Positions 1 to 9,135 of a DNA stretch of 64,000 bases are shown here, one piece after another. The DNA comes from Pseudomonas putida. Its GTDB lineage: Bacteria; Pseudomonadota; Gammaproteobacteria; Pseudomonadales; Pseudomonadaceae. Where the stretch lies: the NCBI RefSeq assembly GCF_028682475.1, contig NZ_JANHLE010000024.1, positions 1-64,000 on the forward strand, given 5' to 3'. The translations under genes and the position numbers were made by a program. The stretch's first letter is position 1; every line of letters starts with the position of its first letter. The notes under the pieces are model-generated. The model had not been told where the DNA came from. It saw only the letters and a list, made by a program, of their open reading frames with translations, and did no database searches.

Positions 1-2725
1 TCGCGCTGACGGTAGCGGTGTAGGTGATTACGCCGCCTTCGCCGATGGTGCTGACGTCGGCAGTCAACTTCACGGTGCTGGTGTTGATGGTGTCGGCAAC
101 ATCGGTCACCGCTGGGGTGGTATCTACCACCAGGCTCTCGAAGTCACCGCCATCGGTGGTTTCGATCACGGCTTCGACAGTGCCGGCGTCGATGTAGACG
201 TCGTCGGTCGGCGCATCGAACTGCACGCTGCCTTCAGTCTCACCGGCCTTGATCTCGATGACGGCGCCGTTGCTCAAGGTCACGGTCATGTCGGTACCGG
301 CCTTGTTGGTCAAGGTCGCGGTGTAGGTGATCTTGCCGCCTTCATCGACCGACGGGGTCGCGGTAAGGGACAGACCGGTCTCGTTCTGAGTGTCCGGGCT
401 GTCGGTGACGGTGATCGTGGTTTCACCCGACGCTTCGAGCTTCTCGAAGTTGCCGCCGCTGACATCCTTGATGCTGTTGGTCAGGTCCAGGTTGCTGGTG
501 TGGACGTTGTTTGGCGCGATGTCCTGCACGGTGCCGGTGGTCTGACCCACTTCAATCACGATCTGCTGACCGTTGGTGAGGTTGATCACCAGCGGTTTGT
601 CGGTGACTTTCGCGCTGACGGTAGCGGTGTAGGTGATTACGCCGCCTTCGCCGATGGTGCTGACGTCGGCAGTCAACTTCACGGTGCTGGTGTTGATGGT
701 GTCAGCGACATCGGTCACGGCTGGGGTGGTGTCCACCACCAGACTCTCGAAATCGCCGCCGTCGGTGCTCTCAATAGTCGCGTCGACCGTACCGGCGTCG
801 ATGTAGACGTCGTCAGTTGGCGCATCGACGGTGACGGTGCCGCTGGTCTCGCCAGCCTTGATCTGGATGACCGCGCCGTTGCTCAGGGTCACGGTCATCG
901 CCGTGCCGGCCGGGTTGGTCAGCGTCGCGGTGTAGATGATCTGGCCACCTTCATCGACACTGCCCGTAGCGGTCAGAGAAAGGCCGGTAGTCGCATCGGT
1001 ATCCGGACCATCGGTCACGGTAGTCACCGGGTTGCCGCTGGTGTCCAGCTTCTCGTAGTTGCCACCGCTGGTGCCGGTGATGCTGTTGGTCAGGTCCGGG
1101 TTGCTGGTGTGGACGTTGTTCGGTGCAACGAACTCCACCGAACCGGTGCTTTGGCCAACGGGAATAGTGATCTGCTGACCATTGGCCAGGTTGATGACCA
1201 GGTCCGAACCGGTCACCGGTGCGGTCACCGAAGCGGTGTAGGTCACCACGCCGCCTTCAGCGACGCTCGGGGTCGCGGTAAGGGTGACGGTCGAGGTGTT
1301 GATGGTGTCGGTCACCTCGGTCACCGCCGGTACTTCGCTGACCACCAGGTTTTCAAAGTTGCCGCCATCGGCCTTGTCGATGGTCACGCCAACGCTGCCG
1401 GCATCGATGTACACGTCGTCGCCAGGCGCCGCCACGCTGACGCTGCCTTCGGTCTGGCCTGCGGCAATGGTGATCACCGCGCCATTGCTCAGGGTCACCG
1501 TCACCGGGGTGCCGGCCGGGTTGGTCAGGGTCGCGGTGTAGATGATCTGGCCACCCTCGGCGACGGTGCCGGTGGCAGTCAGGCTCAGGCCGGTGTTGTC
1601 GAGCGAATCGGTGATGGTGGTAACGGCCGGGTTCGGGTCCGGCACCAGGTTCTCGAAGTTGCCGCCCGTGGCACCGGTGATGGTGGTGCTGACGCTGCTG
1701 CCGTTGTTGTAGACGTCGTTCGCTGGCGTCTGGACATCGACGGTGCCGGTGGTCTGGCCCGCGCCGATGGTGATGGTGGTGCCGTTGGACAGGGTGACGG
1801 TCACCGGCGTCTGGGCCGGGTTGGTCAGGGTGGCGGTGTAGGTGATCACGCCACCTTCGGTGACACTCGGGTTCGCGCTCAGGGTGACCGTGGTGGTGTC
1901 GACGGTGTCGGTGATCTGGGTAACCGCCGGGGTGGTGTCCGGGGTGATGATCAGGCCGGCGCCACCGCTGGTGCCGGTAATGGTCGCAGACACTTCGCTG
2001 CCATCCACGTACACGGTGTCGTTCGGTGCAATGGTCACGCTGACGCTGCCGGTGGTCTGTCCGGCGCTGATGACGATGACCTGGCCGTTGGACAGGGTCA
2101 CGGTCAGGTCAGTCAGCGGCGGCTGGCCCAAGGTGGCGGTGTAGATGATCACACCACCCGCTTCAGTGATCGACGGCGTGGCGGTCAGGGTCAGGCCGGA
2201 TTCGCGCGTAGGCGTAGCGGTGTTTGCGTTGTTGCCATCGTCCAGGCCGCCCAGATCCAGGCGGTTGTCATCTATGGCAAAGCCGATAGGGCCGGTCGGG
2301 AAACCGATGGTCGGGTCAACCGAACCCGCCGTGGCATCGAGCATGACGAAGCTGTGGCCACCACCGGCGGCGCCACCAGAGCCTGCAGCCGATGGGCCGG
2401 CCGCGGTGGCTTCCAGTTCGGTGGTCGGGTCGGCACCAGCAGCAATGGCTTGTTGCAATTCTTCAACCGATGGCGCGGCCTGTGCGGTAGCAGCCGAAAG
2501 GTCGGTGCTGCTGTCTGGCGCGTCAGCGCTCCATTGCGTGTCACGACCCAGGTCGAGCGTGCGACCGTCAGCCAGTTCCAGGGTCACAGCGCCCGCCAGG
2601 CCAGTCAGCACCTGCTCGCCAGCCAGCAGGCGGTCACCTTCGATGAGGACGCGCCGAGCCCCTTCCGGGGATACGGCGATCACTTGACCAACAATGCTTT
2701 TGACGATGGCAACAACGCTGCTCAT
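1..2725 (-). CDS. lapA: LapA-type giant biofilm adhesin, N-terminal part (3' end outside window)
   Basis: Secreted repeat adhesin of the LapA family, held in the outer membrane by an N-terminal retention module and involved in surface attachment and biofilm formation. The ATG at 2725 follows GGAGAG. About 908 codons are visible and the frame runs off the left edge. Residues 1 to about 80 match the retention module (starts MSSVVAIVKSIVGQV). TAAG at residues 107-110 (2396-2407) is the di-alanine motif cut by the periplasmic protease LapG in P. fluorescens LapA. Beyond it come about 100-residue Ig-like/Calx-beta-like repeats rich in Thr and Val (TVTLSNG, TYTATLTN, VYIDAG). The gene is divergent from lapEBC. 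The family assignment is strong; the total length and the C-terminal RTX/secretion signal cannot be seen. Confidence 0.9.
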   Translation of the reverse strand, partial: MSSVVAIVKSIVGQVIAVSPEGARRVLIEGDRLLAGEQVLTGLAGAVTLELADGRTLDLGRDTQWSADAPDSSTDLSAATAQAAPSVEELQQAIAAGADPTTELEATAAGPSAAGSGGAAGGGHSFVMLDATAGSVDPTIGFPTGPIGFAIDDNRLDLGGLDDGNNANTATPTRESGLTLTATPSITEAGGVIIYTATLGQPPLTDLTVTLSNGQVIVISAGQTTGSVSVTIAPNDTVYVDGSEVSATITGTSGGAGLIITPDTTPAVTQITDTVDTTTVTLSANPSVTEGGVITYTATLTNPAQTPVTVTLSNGTTITIGAGQTTGTVDVQTPANDVYNNGSSVSTTITGATGGNFENLVPDPNPAVTTITDSLDNTGLSLTATGTVAEGGQIIYTATLTNPAGTPVTVTLSNGAVITIAAGQTEGSVSVAAPGDDVYIDAGSVGVTIDKADGGNFENLVVSEVPAVTEVTDTINTSTVTLTATPSVAEGGVVTYTASVTAPVTGSDLVINLANGQQITIPVGQSTGSVEFVAPNNVHTSNPDLTNSITGTSGGNYEKLDTSGNPVTTVTDGPDTDATTGLSLTATGSVDEGGQIIYTATLTNPAGTAMTVTLSNGAVIQIKAGETSGTVTVDAPTDDVYIDAGTVDATIESTDGGDFESLVVDTTPAVTDVADTINTSTVKLTADVSTIGEGGVITYTATVSAKVTDKPLVINLTNGQQIVIEVGQTTGTVQDIAPNNVHTSNLDLTNSIKDVSGGNFEKLEASGETTITVTDSPDTQNETGLSLTATPSVDEGGKITYTATLTNKAGTDMTVTLSNGAVIEIKAGETEGSVQFDAPTDDVYIDAGTVEAVIETTDGGDFESLVVDTTPAVTDVADTINTSTVKLTADVSTIGEGGVITYTATVSA
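2..1219 (-). repeat. Tandem 609-bp (203-residue) repeat units inside lapA
   Basis: The segment beginning at base 2 recurs at base 611 with near-identity over its first hundred bases and clear similarity throughout, giving a period of 609 bp. Each unit encodes two related modules of about 100 residues. Older, more diverged copies continue up to about 2200. Such DNA-level identity suggests recent duplication or gene conversion and is a likely site for assembly collapse. Confidence 0.85.
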
Positions 2726-2812
2726 TGGACTCTCCGAATACCCGTTCAGTTGGCTTCCATGCCCAGTCGGCGCTGATTTGCCGCATTCCGATGGGTATGT
2801 ATCAAATGTTAT

Positions 2813-2841
2813 TTTGACGCTAAATCCGTCAAATATTTGTC
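2813..2841. promoter_or_regulatory. lapA/lapE intergenic region with overlapping inverted repeats, FleQ-box-like
   Basis: The 347-bp divergent gap (2726-3072) is AT-rich near lapA and holds no gene. A perfect inverted repeat TTTGACG-N7-CGTCAAA spans 2813-2833. It overlaps GTCAAATATTTGTC (2828-2841), which resembles the published FleQ box pattern (GTCA, AT-rich centre, TGAC) with one mismatch in the right arm. FleQ is known to control lap genes in Pseudomonas in response to c-di-GMP. Assigning this site to FleQ is inference. Confidence 0.4.
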
Positions 2842-3072
2842 TATATTTTTTGGCTATTAACTTTATGCCAAACTATTGACCTTCCTGCCGCCATCCTAAA
2901 CAATCAACACCGTAATGTCACATTGATATTTAAGCGGCTGCCACCCTTCCTACGTACGCTCGAGTACCCCTTCGGAAGTTTCCGACAGAACGTCAAGCTG
3001 GTTGCCATTTTCGAATGCAGCAACGTCCTTTTGCTGTGATCTGGGACAAGAGGTCCCTAGGAAAAACGTCTC

Positions 3073-4410
3073 ATGCGCGCTTCATTGTTCACTGCTCTTC
3101 CTTTCGCCCTCGCCGCCGGTTTTGTTCAGGCACAAAGCCTGCCAGAGGCCATGCAAAAAGCCCTTGAGGTACACCCGGAAATCCAGGCCGGGGTCAACAG
3201 CCGTATCGCTGCTGACTACCAGCTGCGCGCAGCCAAGGGCGGCTACCTGCCAAAGGTCGATGTACTGGCAGGTTACGGTCGCGAAGGGACCGACAGTCCG
3301 AGCACAGGCAACCGCTGGGAAACCCTCAACCGTGGTGAATCGAGCCTGCGTCTGCGGCAAATGGTTTTTGACGGTTTTGCCACCTCCAGCGAAGTAGGGC
3401 GTCAACAAGCCACCGTTAACTCGCGTGCCTACTCCTTGCTCGGTGCCTCCGAGCGCACCGCGCTGACCGTCGCCCAGGTTTACCTGGACGTCCTCACCCG
3501 TCGCGAAATGGTGCGTCTGGCCGAAGACAACCTGCGCAGCCACGAACGCATCTATGACCAGATCAAGCTGCGCACCGCCCGCGGTGTGGGGCGTCTGGCT
3601 GACCTCGACCAGGCTGAAGCGCGTCTGGCCCAGGCGCGTAACAACCTGATCACCGAGCAGACCAATCTGGCCGACGCCAAGACCAACTACCTGAGCGTTG
3701 TGGGTCAGATGCCCGACGAGTTGACCGCGCCTGCACCGTTCATCGATTTGCTGCCGGCAAATCTCGACGAAGCCCAACGACAGATGATCGAAAGCAGCCC
3801 GATCCTGCGTTCGGCGGAGTCCGATATCGCGGCGGCGGAAAAACAATACGAGGCGGCGAAGTCTACGTTCTATCCACGTTTCGATGCAGAACTCGGACGG
3901 ACGGCCGATAACGATATCGATGGCCTGAACGGCCACAACAACGAATGGCAGGCTATGCTGCGTATGAGCTTCAACCTGTATAACGGTGGAAGTAACAAGG
4001 CCGACCTGGAATCCAAGTCGTACCTGACCAATCAGGCGCTGGACATTCGTAACAATGCCTTGCGCCAGCTCAATGAAGAACTAGGCCTGGCATGGAATGC
4101 TATGGACAACGCCAACGCGCAATTGCCTATTGCCCAGCAATACGTCGACTACAGCAACAACGTGCGCAGCGCCTACCAGCAGCAATTCAGCCTGGGTGAG
4201 CGGACCTTGCTCGACTTGCTCGATAGTGAGAACGAACTGTTCACCGCCCAGCGTCGTCTGGCCGAGGTGAAGAACGTCCAGGTGTTTACTCAATATCGAA
4301 TCAAGGCGACCATTGGCCAGCTGCTCAAGAGCCAGGGCGTTGTTGCCCCTATGGCATCCGTTGTGCAGAACGATATGAAACCGCAAGTGAACCTGCCAGG
4401 CATGAACTGA
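3073..4410 (+). CDS. lapE: TolC-family outer-membrane component of the Lap type I secretion system
   Basis: Outer-membrane channel of the type I exporter that would secrete the adjacent LapA-type adhesin. The protein is 445 aa, normal for TolC/OprM-like exporters. Residues 1-20 form a signal peptide (ends GFVQA, then QSLPEAM). The mature part has the two repeated alpha-helical OEP halves (about 25-220 and 230-425) typical of TolC, including a second-half motif YNGGSNKADLESK. The ATG at 3073 has AGGA 12 bases upstream. It leads lapE-lapB-lapC; 42 bp separate it from lapB. The family call is firm, and the symbol rests on the neighbours. Confidence 0.9.
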   Translation: MRASLFTALPFALAAGFVQAQSLPEAMQKALEVHPEIQAGVNSRIAADYQLRAAKGGYLPKVDVLAGYGREGTDSPSTGNRWETLNRGESSLRLRQMVFDGFATSSEVGRQQATVNSRAYSLLGASERTALTVAQVYLDVLTRREMVRLAEDNLRSHERIYDQIKLRTARGVGRLADLDQAEARLAQARNNLITEQTNLADAKTNYLSVVGQMPDELTAPAPFIDLLPANLDEAQRQMIESSPILRSAESDIAAAEKQYEAAKSTFYPRFDAELGRTADNDIDGLNGHNNEWQAMLRMSFNLYNGGSNKADLESKSYLTNQALDIRNNALRQLNEELGLAWNAMDNANAQLPIAQQYVDYSNNVRSAYQQQFSLGERTLLDLLDSENELFTAQRRLAEVKNVQVFTQYRIKATIGQLLKSQGVVAPMASVVQNDMKPQVNLPGMN

Positions 4411-4452
4411 GGTTCGCCTTAATCTCCAACCGTAATCATCAAGAGAAACCGC

Positions 4453-6609
4453 GTGGAATCAGAAGTCAGTCGAGTCCAACTCAGCCATGATCCACGCAGT
4501 CAGCACGATGATCCGTTGCTGGACAGCCTGCTGTCCCTTTGTGTGCTGCACCAGAAGCCCGCCAGCCGAGCAATGCTGACCACCGGTCTGCCGTTGCCGG
4601 CCCAGCGCCTGAGCCCGGAGCTGCTGCCGCGTGCGGCCGCCCGTGCCGGCCTGCAAGGGCGTCTGTTGCAACGCAAGCTGGAGCAGATCCCGAACATCGC
4701 CATGCCGGCGATGCTGCTGCTCAAGGATGGTCGCAGCACGGTGCTGCTCGGTTGGGAGAATGACGACACCGCGCGGCTGTTGCTCAGCGAGAGCGACGGC
4801 GGCGAGGTGCATGTCAGTCGCGAGGCGTTGCAGAGTGACTACAGCGGACGGGTGTTCTTCGCCCAACCGCAGCACAAGTTCGACGTTAACCATGGCAACC
4901 TGATTCCGCGCGCCCGCTCGTGGTTTCGCGACACGCTAAAACGCAGCCGCTGGCTGTACATCGATGCCATCGCCGCCAGCCTGGTGATCAACCTGATCGC
5001 CCTGGCCGCGCCGCTGTTCGTCATGAACGTCTACGACCGCGTGGTGCCCAACCAGGCGACCGCGACCCTGTGGGTGCTGGCTGTCGGTATCGGCGGTGCC
5101 TATATCTTCGACCTGATCCTCAAGGGCCTGCGCAGCCTGTGCCTTGACCTTGCCGGGAAAAAGACCGACCTGATCATCTCCGCCACGCTGTTCGAGCGCA
5201 TCGTCGGCATGGCGATGAAATACCGCCCGGCGCGGGTCGGCAGCTTTGCCCAGAACATTCACGAATTCCAGGGGCTGCGCGACTTCCTCGCCTCGCTGAC
5301 CCTGACCAGCCTGATCGACCTGCCGTTCACCCTGCTGATCCTGCTGGTGATCGCCATCATCGGCGGCCACCTGGTGTGGATTCCGATCATTGCCTTCCCG
5401 CTCGCCCTGGGCATCGGCTACGCCCTGCAGAAGCCGCTGGTGGCGACGCTGGAGCGGACCATGGCCCTGGCCTCCGAGCGCCAGTCGAGCCTGATCGAGA
5501 CCCTGGCCGGTCTCGACGCGGTCAAGGTCAACAACGCCGAAAGCGAACGCCAGTACATGTGGGAGCAGACCATCGGCACCCTCAGCCGCCTGGAACTGCG
5601 GGTCAAGGTGCTGTCGGGCCTGGCGATGAACATCACCCTGCTGATCCAGCAACTGGCCGGGGTGGCGCTGATTTGTGCCGGTGTTTACCAGATCATTGCT
5701 GGCAACCTGAGTATGGGTGGCCTGATCGCCTGCTACATGCTCAGTGGCCGTGCCCTCGGTCCACTGGCGCAGCTGTCCGGCTTGCTGACCCGCTACCAGC
5801 AGGCCAAGGTCACCATGGTCTCGACCGACCAGATGATGGAGCTGCCACAAGAGCGCAACTTCGAAGAGCGCCCGCTGAGCCGTCAGGTGCTGCAGGGTGC
5901 AATCGAGTTCCGCAACATTGATTTCACCTACCCGAACCAGCAGAACCTGGCGCTCAAAGGCGTGAGCCTGAGCATCCGCCCGGGCGAGAAGATCGGCATC
6001 ATCGGCCGAAGCGGCTCAGGCAAGAGTTCGCTGGCCAAGCTGATCGTCGGTCTATATGAAGCCGACGGCGGTTCGCTGCTGGTCGACGGCGTGGACATCC
6101 GCCAGATCGACGTCAGTGAACTGCGCCACAACATCGGCTATGTGCCTCAGGATATCCAGCTGATGGCCGGCACCCTGCGTGACAACCTGGTCAGCGGTGC
6201 GCGTTACGTCGAGGACGAAATGGTCCTGCAGGCGGCTGAGCTGTCGGGTGTTCATGAGTTTGCCCGCCTGCATCCGCAAGGCTATGAATTGCAGGTCGGC
6301 GAGCGCGGCCAGAACCTCTCGGGCGGTCAGCGCCAGAACGTTGCCCTGGGCCGGGCGCTGTTGCTCAACCCGCAGATCCTGCTGCTCGACGAGCCTACCA
6401 GCTCCATGGACAACACCGGCGAAGAGCGTCTCAAGCAGCGCCTGCAAGCCGTTATTGAAAGCAAGACCGTGGTCCTGGTCACCCACCGGGCATCGTTGTT
6501 GTCACTGGTCGATCGCTTGATCGTCGTCGACCGCGGACAGATTGTTGCGGATGGTCCGAAAGCCGCCGTCATGGATGCGCTGAAGAAGGGGCAGATCAGT
6601 GTTGCATAA
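4453..6609 (+). CDS. lapB: Type I secretion ABC transporter, LapB
   Basis: Inner-membrane ATPase/permease of the LapA exporter, 718 aa. Residues about 15-145 form a C39-peptidase-like domain that lacks an obvious catalytic Cys/His pair, as expected where the substrate keeps its N-terminus. Residues about 165-455 are an ABC transmembrane domain. The C-terminal nucleotide-binding domain shows Walker A GRSGSGKS (near 519), signature LSGGQ (near 623), Walker B ILLLDEP (near 642) and the switch His in VTHRAS. Translation starts at GTG 4453 behind a weak AAGAGA. The 3' end overlaps lapC by 11 bp, indicating translational coupling. Confidence 0.92.
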   Translation: MESEVSRVQLSHDPRSQHDDPLLDSLLSLCVLHQKPASRAMLTTGLPLPAQRLSPELLPRAAARAGLQGRLLQRKLEQIPNIAMPAMLLLKDGRSTVLLGWENDDTARLLLSESDGGEVHVSREALQSDYSGRVFFAQPQHKFDVNHGNLIPRARSWFRDTLKRSRWLYIDAIAASLVINLIALAAPLFVMNVYDRVVPNQATATLWVLAVGIGGAYIFDLILKGLRSLCLDLAGKKTDLIISATLFERIVGMAMKYRPARVGSFAQNIHEFQGLRDFLASLTLTSLIDLPFTLLILLVIAIIGGHLVWIPIIAFPLALGIGYALQKPLVATLERTMALASERQSSLIETLAGLDAVKVNNAESERQYMWEQTIGTLSRLELRVKVLSGLAMNITLLIQQLAGVALICAGVYQIIAGNLSMGGLIACYMLSGRALGPLAQLSGLLTRYQQAKVTMVSTDQMMELPQERNFEERPLSRQVLQGAIEFRNIDFTYPNQQNLALKGVSLSIRPGEKIGIIGRSGSGKSSLAKLIVGLYEADGGSLLVDGVDIRQIDVSELRHNIGYVPQDIQLMAGTLRDNLVSGARYVEDEMVLQAAELSGVHEFARLHPQGYELQVGERGQNLSGGQRQNVALGRALLLNPQILLLDEPTSSMDNTGEERLKQRLQAVIESKTVVLVTHRASLLSLVDRLIVVDRGQIVADGPKAAVMDALKKGQISVA

Positions 6610-7972
6610 GATCGATATGGGTCAGGTCAAGGACAGCCTGCGCAAGTACTTCAAAGGCTCCGAGTCTCTCAACGGCCAGCCGCTGCCGGAGGTCAACAAG
6701 GCCCTCATCGAGGACGCGCCGCGTATCGTGCGCATGACCATCTGGGGTGTCATCGCGTTCTTCCTGTTCCTTGGGATATGGGCCAACTTCGCGATCATCG
6801 ACGAAGTCACCCGGGGTGAGGGCAAGGCGATTCCGTCGTCCAAGCTGCAGAAAATCCAGAACCTGGAAGGCGGCATCGTTGCGCAGATCTTTGCCAAAGA
6901 AGGCCAGATCGTCGAAGCGGGCGACCCTTTGCTGCGTCTGGACGATACCCGTTTCGTATCCAACGTCGGCGAGACCGAGGCGGATCGTCTGGCCATGGCC
7001 TTGCGGGTGGAGCGCCTGAGTGCCGAGGTCGAAGACCGGCCGCTGAAGATCGACGAAGAGATCCGCAAGGCTGCGCCAAGCCAGGCGGCCAACGAAGATT
7101 CCTTGTACCAGAGCCGTCGTCAGCAATTGCAGAGCGAAATCGGCGGTTTGCAGGAGCAACTGGTGCAGCGCCAGCAGGAGCTGCGCGAGTTCAGCTCCAA
7201 GCAGGCCCAGTACCGCAACAGCCTGCAGTTGCTGCGCCAGGAAATCAGCATGTCCGAGCCGCTGGTGGCCCAGGGCGCAATCTCGCAGGTTGAAGTGCTG
7301 CGCCTCAAGCGTGCCGAGGTGGAAAACCGCGGCCAGCTGGATGCCACCTCGCTGGCCATCCCGCGGGCCGAATCGGCGATCAAGGAAGTCGAGCGCAAGA
7401 TCGACGAGACCCGCGGCAAGTTTCGCAGCGATGCCCTCATGCAGCTCAACGAGGCGCGCACCGACCTGAGCAAGGCACAAGCCACCGGCAAGGCCCTGGA
7501 TGACCGGGTCAACCGCACCCTGGTGACCTCGCCGGTGCGCGGTATCGTCAAGCAGCTGCTGGTCAATACCGTCGGCGGGGTGATTCAGCCGGGCAGCGAC
7601 CTGGTGGAAATCGTGCCGCTGGATGACACCTTGCTGGTTGAAGCGCGTATCCGCCCGCAAGACATCGCCTTCCTGCATCCCGGCCAGGAAGCCATGGTCA
7701 AGTTCACTGCCTATGACTTCACCATCTATGGCGGCCTGAAAGCCAAGCTGGAACAGATCGGCGCCGACACCATCACCGATGAAGACAACAACACCTTCTA
7801 CGTGATCAAGCTGCGTACCGATCGCAGCCACCTGGGTACTGATGAAAACCCGTTGTTGATCATCCCGGGCATGGTCGCTTCGGTGGACATCATCACCGGC
7901 AAGAAGAGCGTGCTGAGCTACCTGCTCAAGCCGATCATTCGTGCCCGGGCTGAGGCTTTGCGCGAGCGTTGA
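6599..7972 (+). CDS. lapC: HlyD-family periplasmic adaptor, LapC
   Basis: Membrane-fusion adaptor joining LapB to the outer-membrane channel, 457 aa. One transmembrane helix (about residues 45-65) follows a short cytoplasmic tail. Then come a lipoyl/biotinyl-like half motif (LQKIQNLEGGIVAQIF), a long coiled coil (about 125-300) and the C-terminal beta-barrel part. The start is taken as GTG 6599, preceded by AAGAAGGGG and overlapping the end of lapB; an in-frame ATG at 6617 is possible. A REP pair follows 3 bp after the stop. No lapD or lapG lies downstream, so the c-di-GMP receptor and protease that normally control LapA release must be elsewhere. Confidence 0.92.
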   Translation: MLHKIDMGQVKDSLRKYFKGSESLNGQPLPEVNKALIEDAPRIVRMTIWGVIAFFLFLGIWANFAIIDEVTRGEGKAIPSSKLQKIQNLEGGIVAQIFAKEGQIVEAGDPLLRLDDTRFVSNVGETEADRLAMALRVERLSAEVEDRPLKIDEEIRKAAPSQAANEDSLYQSRRQQLQSEIGGLQEQLVQRQQELREFSSKQAQYRNSLQLLRQEISMSEPLVAQGAISQVEVLRLKRAEVENRGQLDATSLAIPRAESAIKEVERKIDETRGKFRSDALMQLNEARTDLSKAQATGKALDDRVNRTLVTSPVRGIVKQLLVNTVGGVIQPGSDLVEIVPLDDTLLVEARIRPQDIAFLHPGQEAMVKFTAYDFTIYGGLKAKLEQIGADTITDEDNNTFYVIKLRTDRSHLGTDENPLLIIPGMVASVDIITGKKSVLSYLLKPIIRARAEALRER

Positions 7973-7975
7973 CAG

Positions 7976-8043
7976 CATCGCGGGGCAAGCCCGCTCCCAC
8001 AGGTTTTCCACTTCCCCTGTGGGAGCGGGCTTGCCCCGCGATG
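7976..8043. repeat. REP pair (convergent palindromes)
   Basis: Two inverted copies of the P. putida-type REP unit (CATCGCGGGGCAAGCC... and its complement) separated by a short spacer, directly after lapC. They could form a hairpin and act as a transcript end. Confidence 0.9.
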
Positions 8044-8056
8044 ATATTCTTATTCT

Positions 8057-8097
8057 ATAAAGATATTTAAATTCTAGCTCTTATGACTTTATAGTCA
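8057..8097 (+). promoter_or_regulatory. AT-rich promoter element shared with the 47-kb ABC operon
   Basis: This 40-bp stretch starts ATAAAGATATTTAAAT and ends in the palindrome TGACT-TTAT-AGTCA (8084-8097). It is 30/40 identical without gaps to 47009-47048, upstream of a different ABC operon. Position and composition suggest a regulated promoter for the dioxygenase/ABC operon. Sulfur control, for example by CysB, is inferred from the genes it precedes. Confidence 0.55.
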
Positions 8098-8212
8098 TTC
8101 CCCTGCGTACCTGCCGACCAATCGGCGCGCCGCACGACCGAACCAACACGGAACCCCGTGAGTTTCTGATCGATGCGCGCACCTTTGGGCGCGCTCTGCG
8201 TGGGAGTGAATC

Positions 8213-9115
8213 ATGTCAGCGGCCTCCAGCGCCTTGTCGTCTGTCGACAGCGCACAACAACAACAACGCTTCGAAATTCGTCCTTTCTCCGGTGCCGTCG
8301 GTGCCGAACTCATTGGCCTGGACCTGTCCCGCACAGTCACCGCCGAAGACTTCGCCCGGATTCACCGCGCGCACCTCGACCACCATGTGCTGGTGTTTCG
8401 CGACCAGCGCATCACCCCCGAGCAACAGATCGCCTTCAGTCGCCGCTTCGGTGTGCTGCAGATCCATGTGCTCAAACAGTTCCTGCTGACCGGCCACCCG
8501 GAAATCCTCATCGTCTCCAACATTGTCGAGAACGGCCAGAACATCGGCCTGGGCGATGCCGGCAAGTTCTGGCACTCGGACCTGTCGTACAAGGAACTGC
8601 CGAGCCTGGGCTCGATGCTGCATGCCCAGGAGCTGCCGAGCGAAGGCGGCGACACCCTGTTCGCCGATATGCACAAGGCCTGGGATGGCTTGCCAGAAGC
8701 CCTGCGCACTGCCGTGCAAGACCGTAGCGCGGCGCACTCCTACACCGCGCGCTACAGCGAAAGCAAATTCGAAGGAAACTGGCGCCCGACGCTGACGGCC
8801 GAGCAACTGGCGCAGGTGCAGGAAGTGATTCACCCGGTGGTGCGAACCCACCCGGAGAACGGTCGCAAGGCCCTGTTCGTCAGTGAAGGCTTTACCACCC
8901 GCATCGTTGGCCTGCCCGAAGACGAAAGCCGGCAGATCCTCGCCGAGCTTTATGCCCACAGCGTGCTGGAACAGAACATCTACCGCCACCAATGGCAGCC
9001 CCGTGATCTGGTGTTCTGGGACAACCGCTCGCTGATCCACCTGGCCGCCGGCTGCCCCGCGCACCTGCGCCGCAAGCTGTACCGCACCACCATCCAGGGC
9101 GATGCCCCGTTCTGA
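8213..9115 (+). CDS. TauD/TfdA-family alpha-ketoglutarate-dependent dioxygenase
   Basis: Fe(II)/2-oxoglutarate dioxygenase of 300 aa, the usual size for TauD, AtsK or TfdA. The iron ligands read as H121-x-D123 (WHSDLSY) and distal H276 (NRSLIHLA), with Arg286/287 placed to bind 2-oxoglutarate. Family members release sulfite or sulfate from taurine, alkylsulfonates or alkyl sulfates. The following sulfonate-type ABC genes make an organosulfur substrate the likeliest, but the substrate is not determined by sequence. ATG 8213 has GGGAGTG upstream. First gene of a four-gene operon (20 bp to the next), preceded by the AT-rich element at 8057. Confidence 0.85.
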   Translation: MSAASSALSSVDSAQQQQRFEIRPFSGAVGAELIGLDLSRTVTAEDFARIHRAHLDHHVLVFRDQRITPEQQIAFSRRFGVLQIHVLKQFLLTGHPEILIVSNIVENGQNIGLGDAGKFWHSDLSYKELPSLGSMLHAQELPSEGGDTLFADMHKAWDGLPEALRTAVQDRSAAHSYTARYSESKFEGNWRPTLTAEQLAQVQEVIHPVVRTHPENGRKALFVSEGFTTRIVGLPEDESRQILAELYAHSVLEQNIYRHQWQPRDLVFWDNRSLIHLAAGCPAHLRRKLYRTTIQGDAPF

Positions 9116-9135
9116 CACGACTCGAGGAGTACAGC

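Noticed and set aside
500..2776. A 758-codon open frame on the plus strand opposite lapA
   Set aside because: It is the antisense shadow of GC-rich adhesin repeats; its translation is low-complexity (GHRRAGRVGQ-like), while the minus strand encodes a clear retention module and Ig-like repeats.
2694..2879. Small plus-strand frame in the lapA/lapE gap
   Set aside because: No ribosome-binding site, it overlaps the lapA start, and the region shows operator-like repeats instead.
4936..5850. Long antisense frames inside lapB, FUSC, serA, the TonB receptor and other GC-rich genes
   Set aside because: They mirror strong coding frames, have biased compositions (Gln/His/Arg-rich) and lack ribosome-binding sites.
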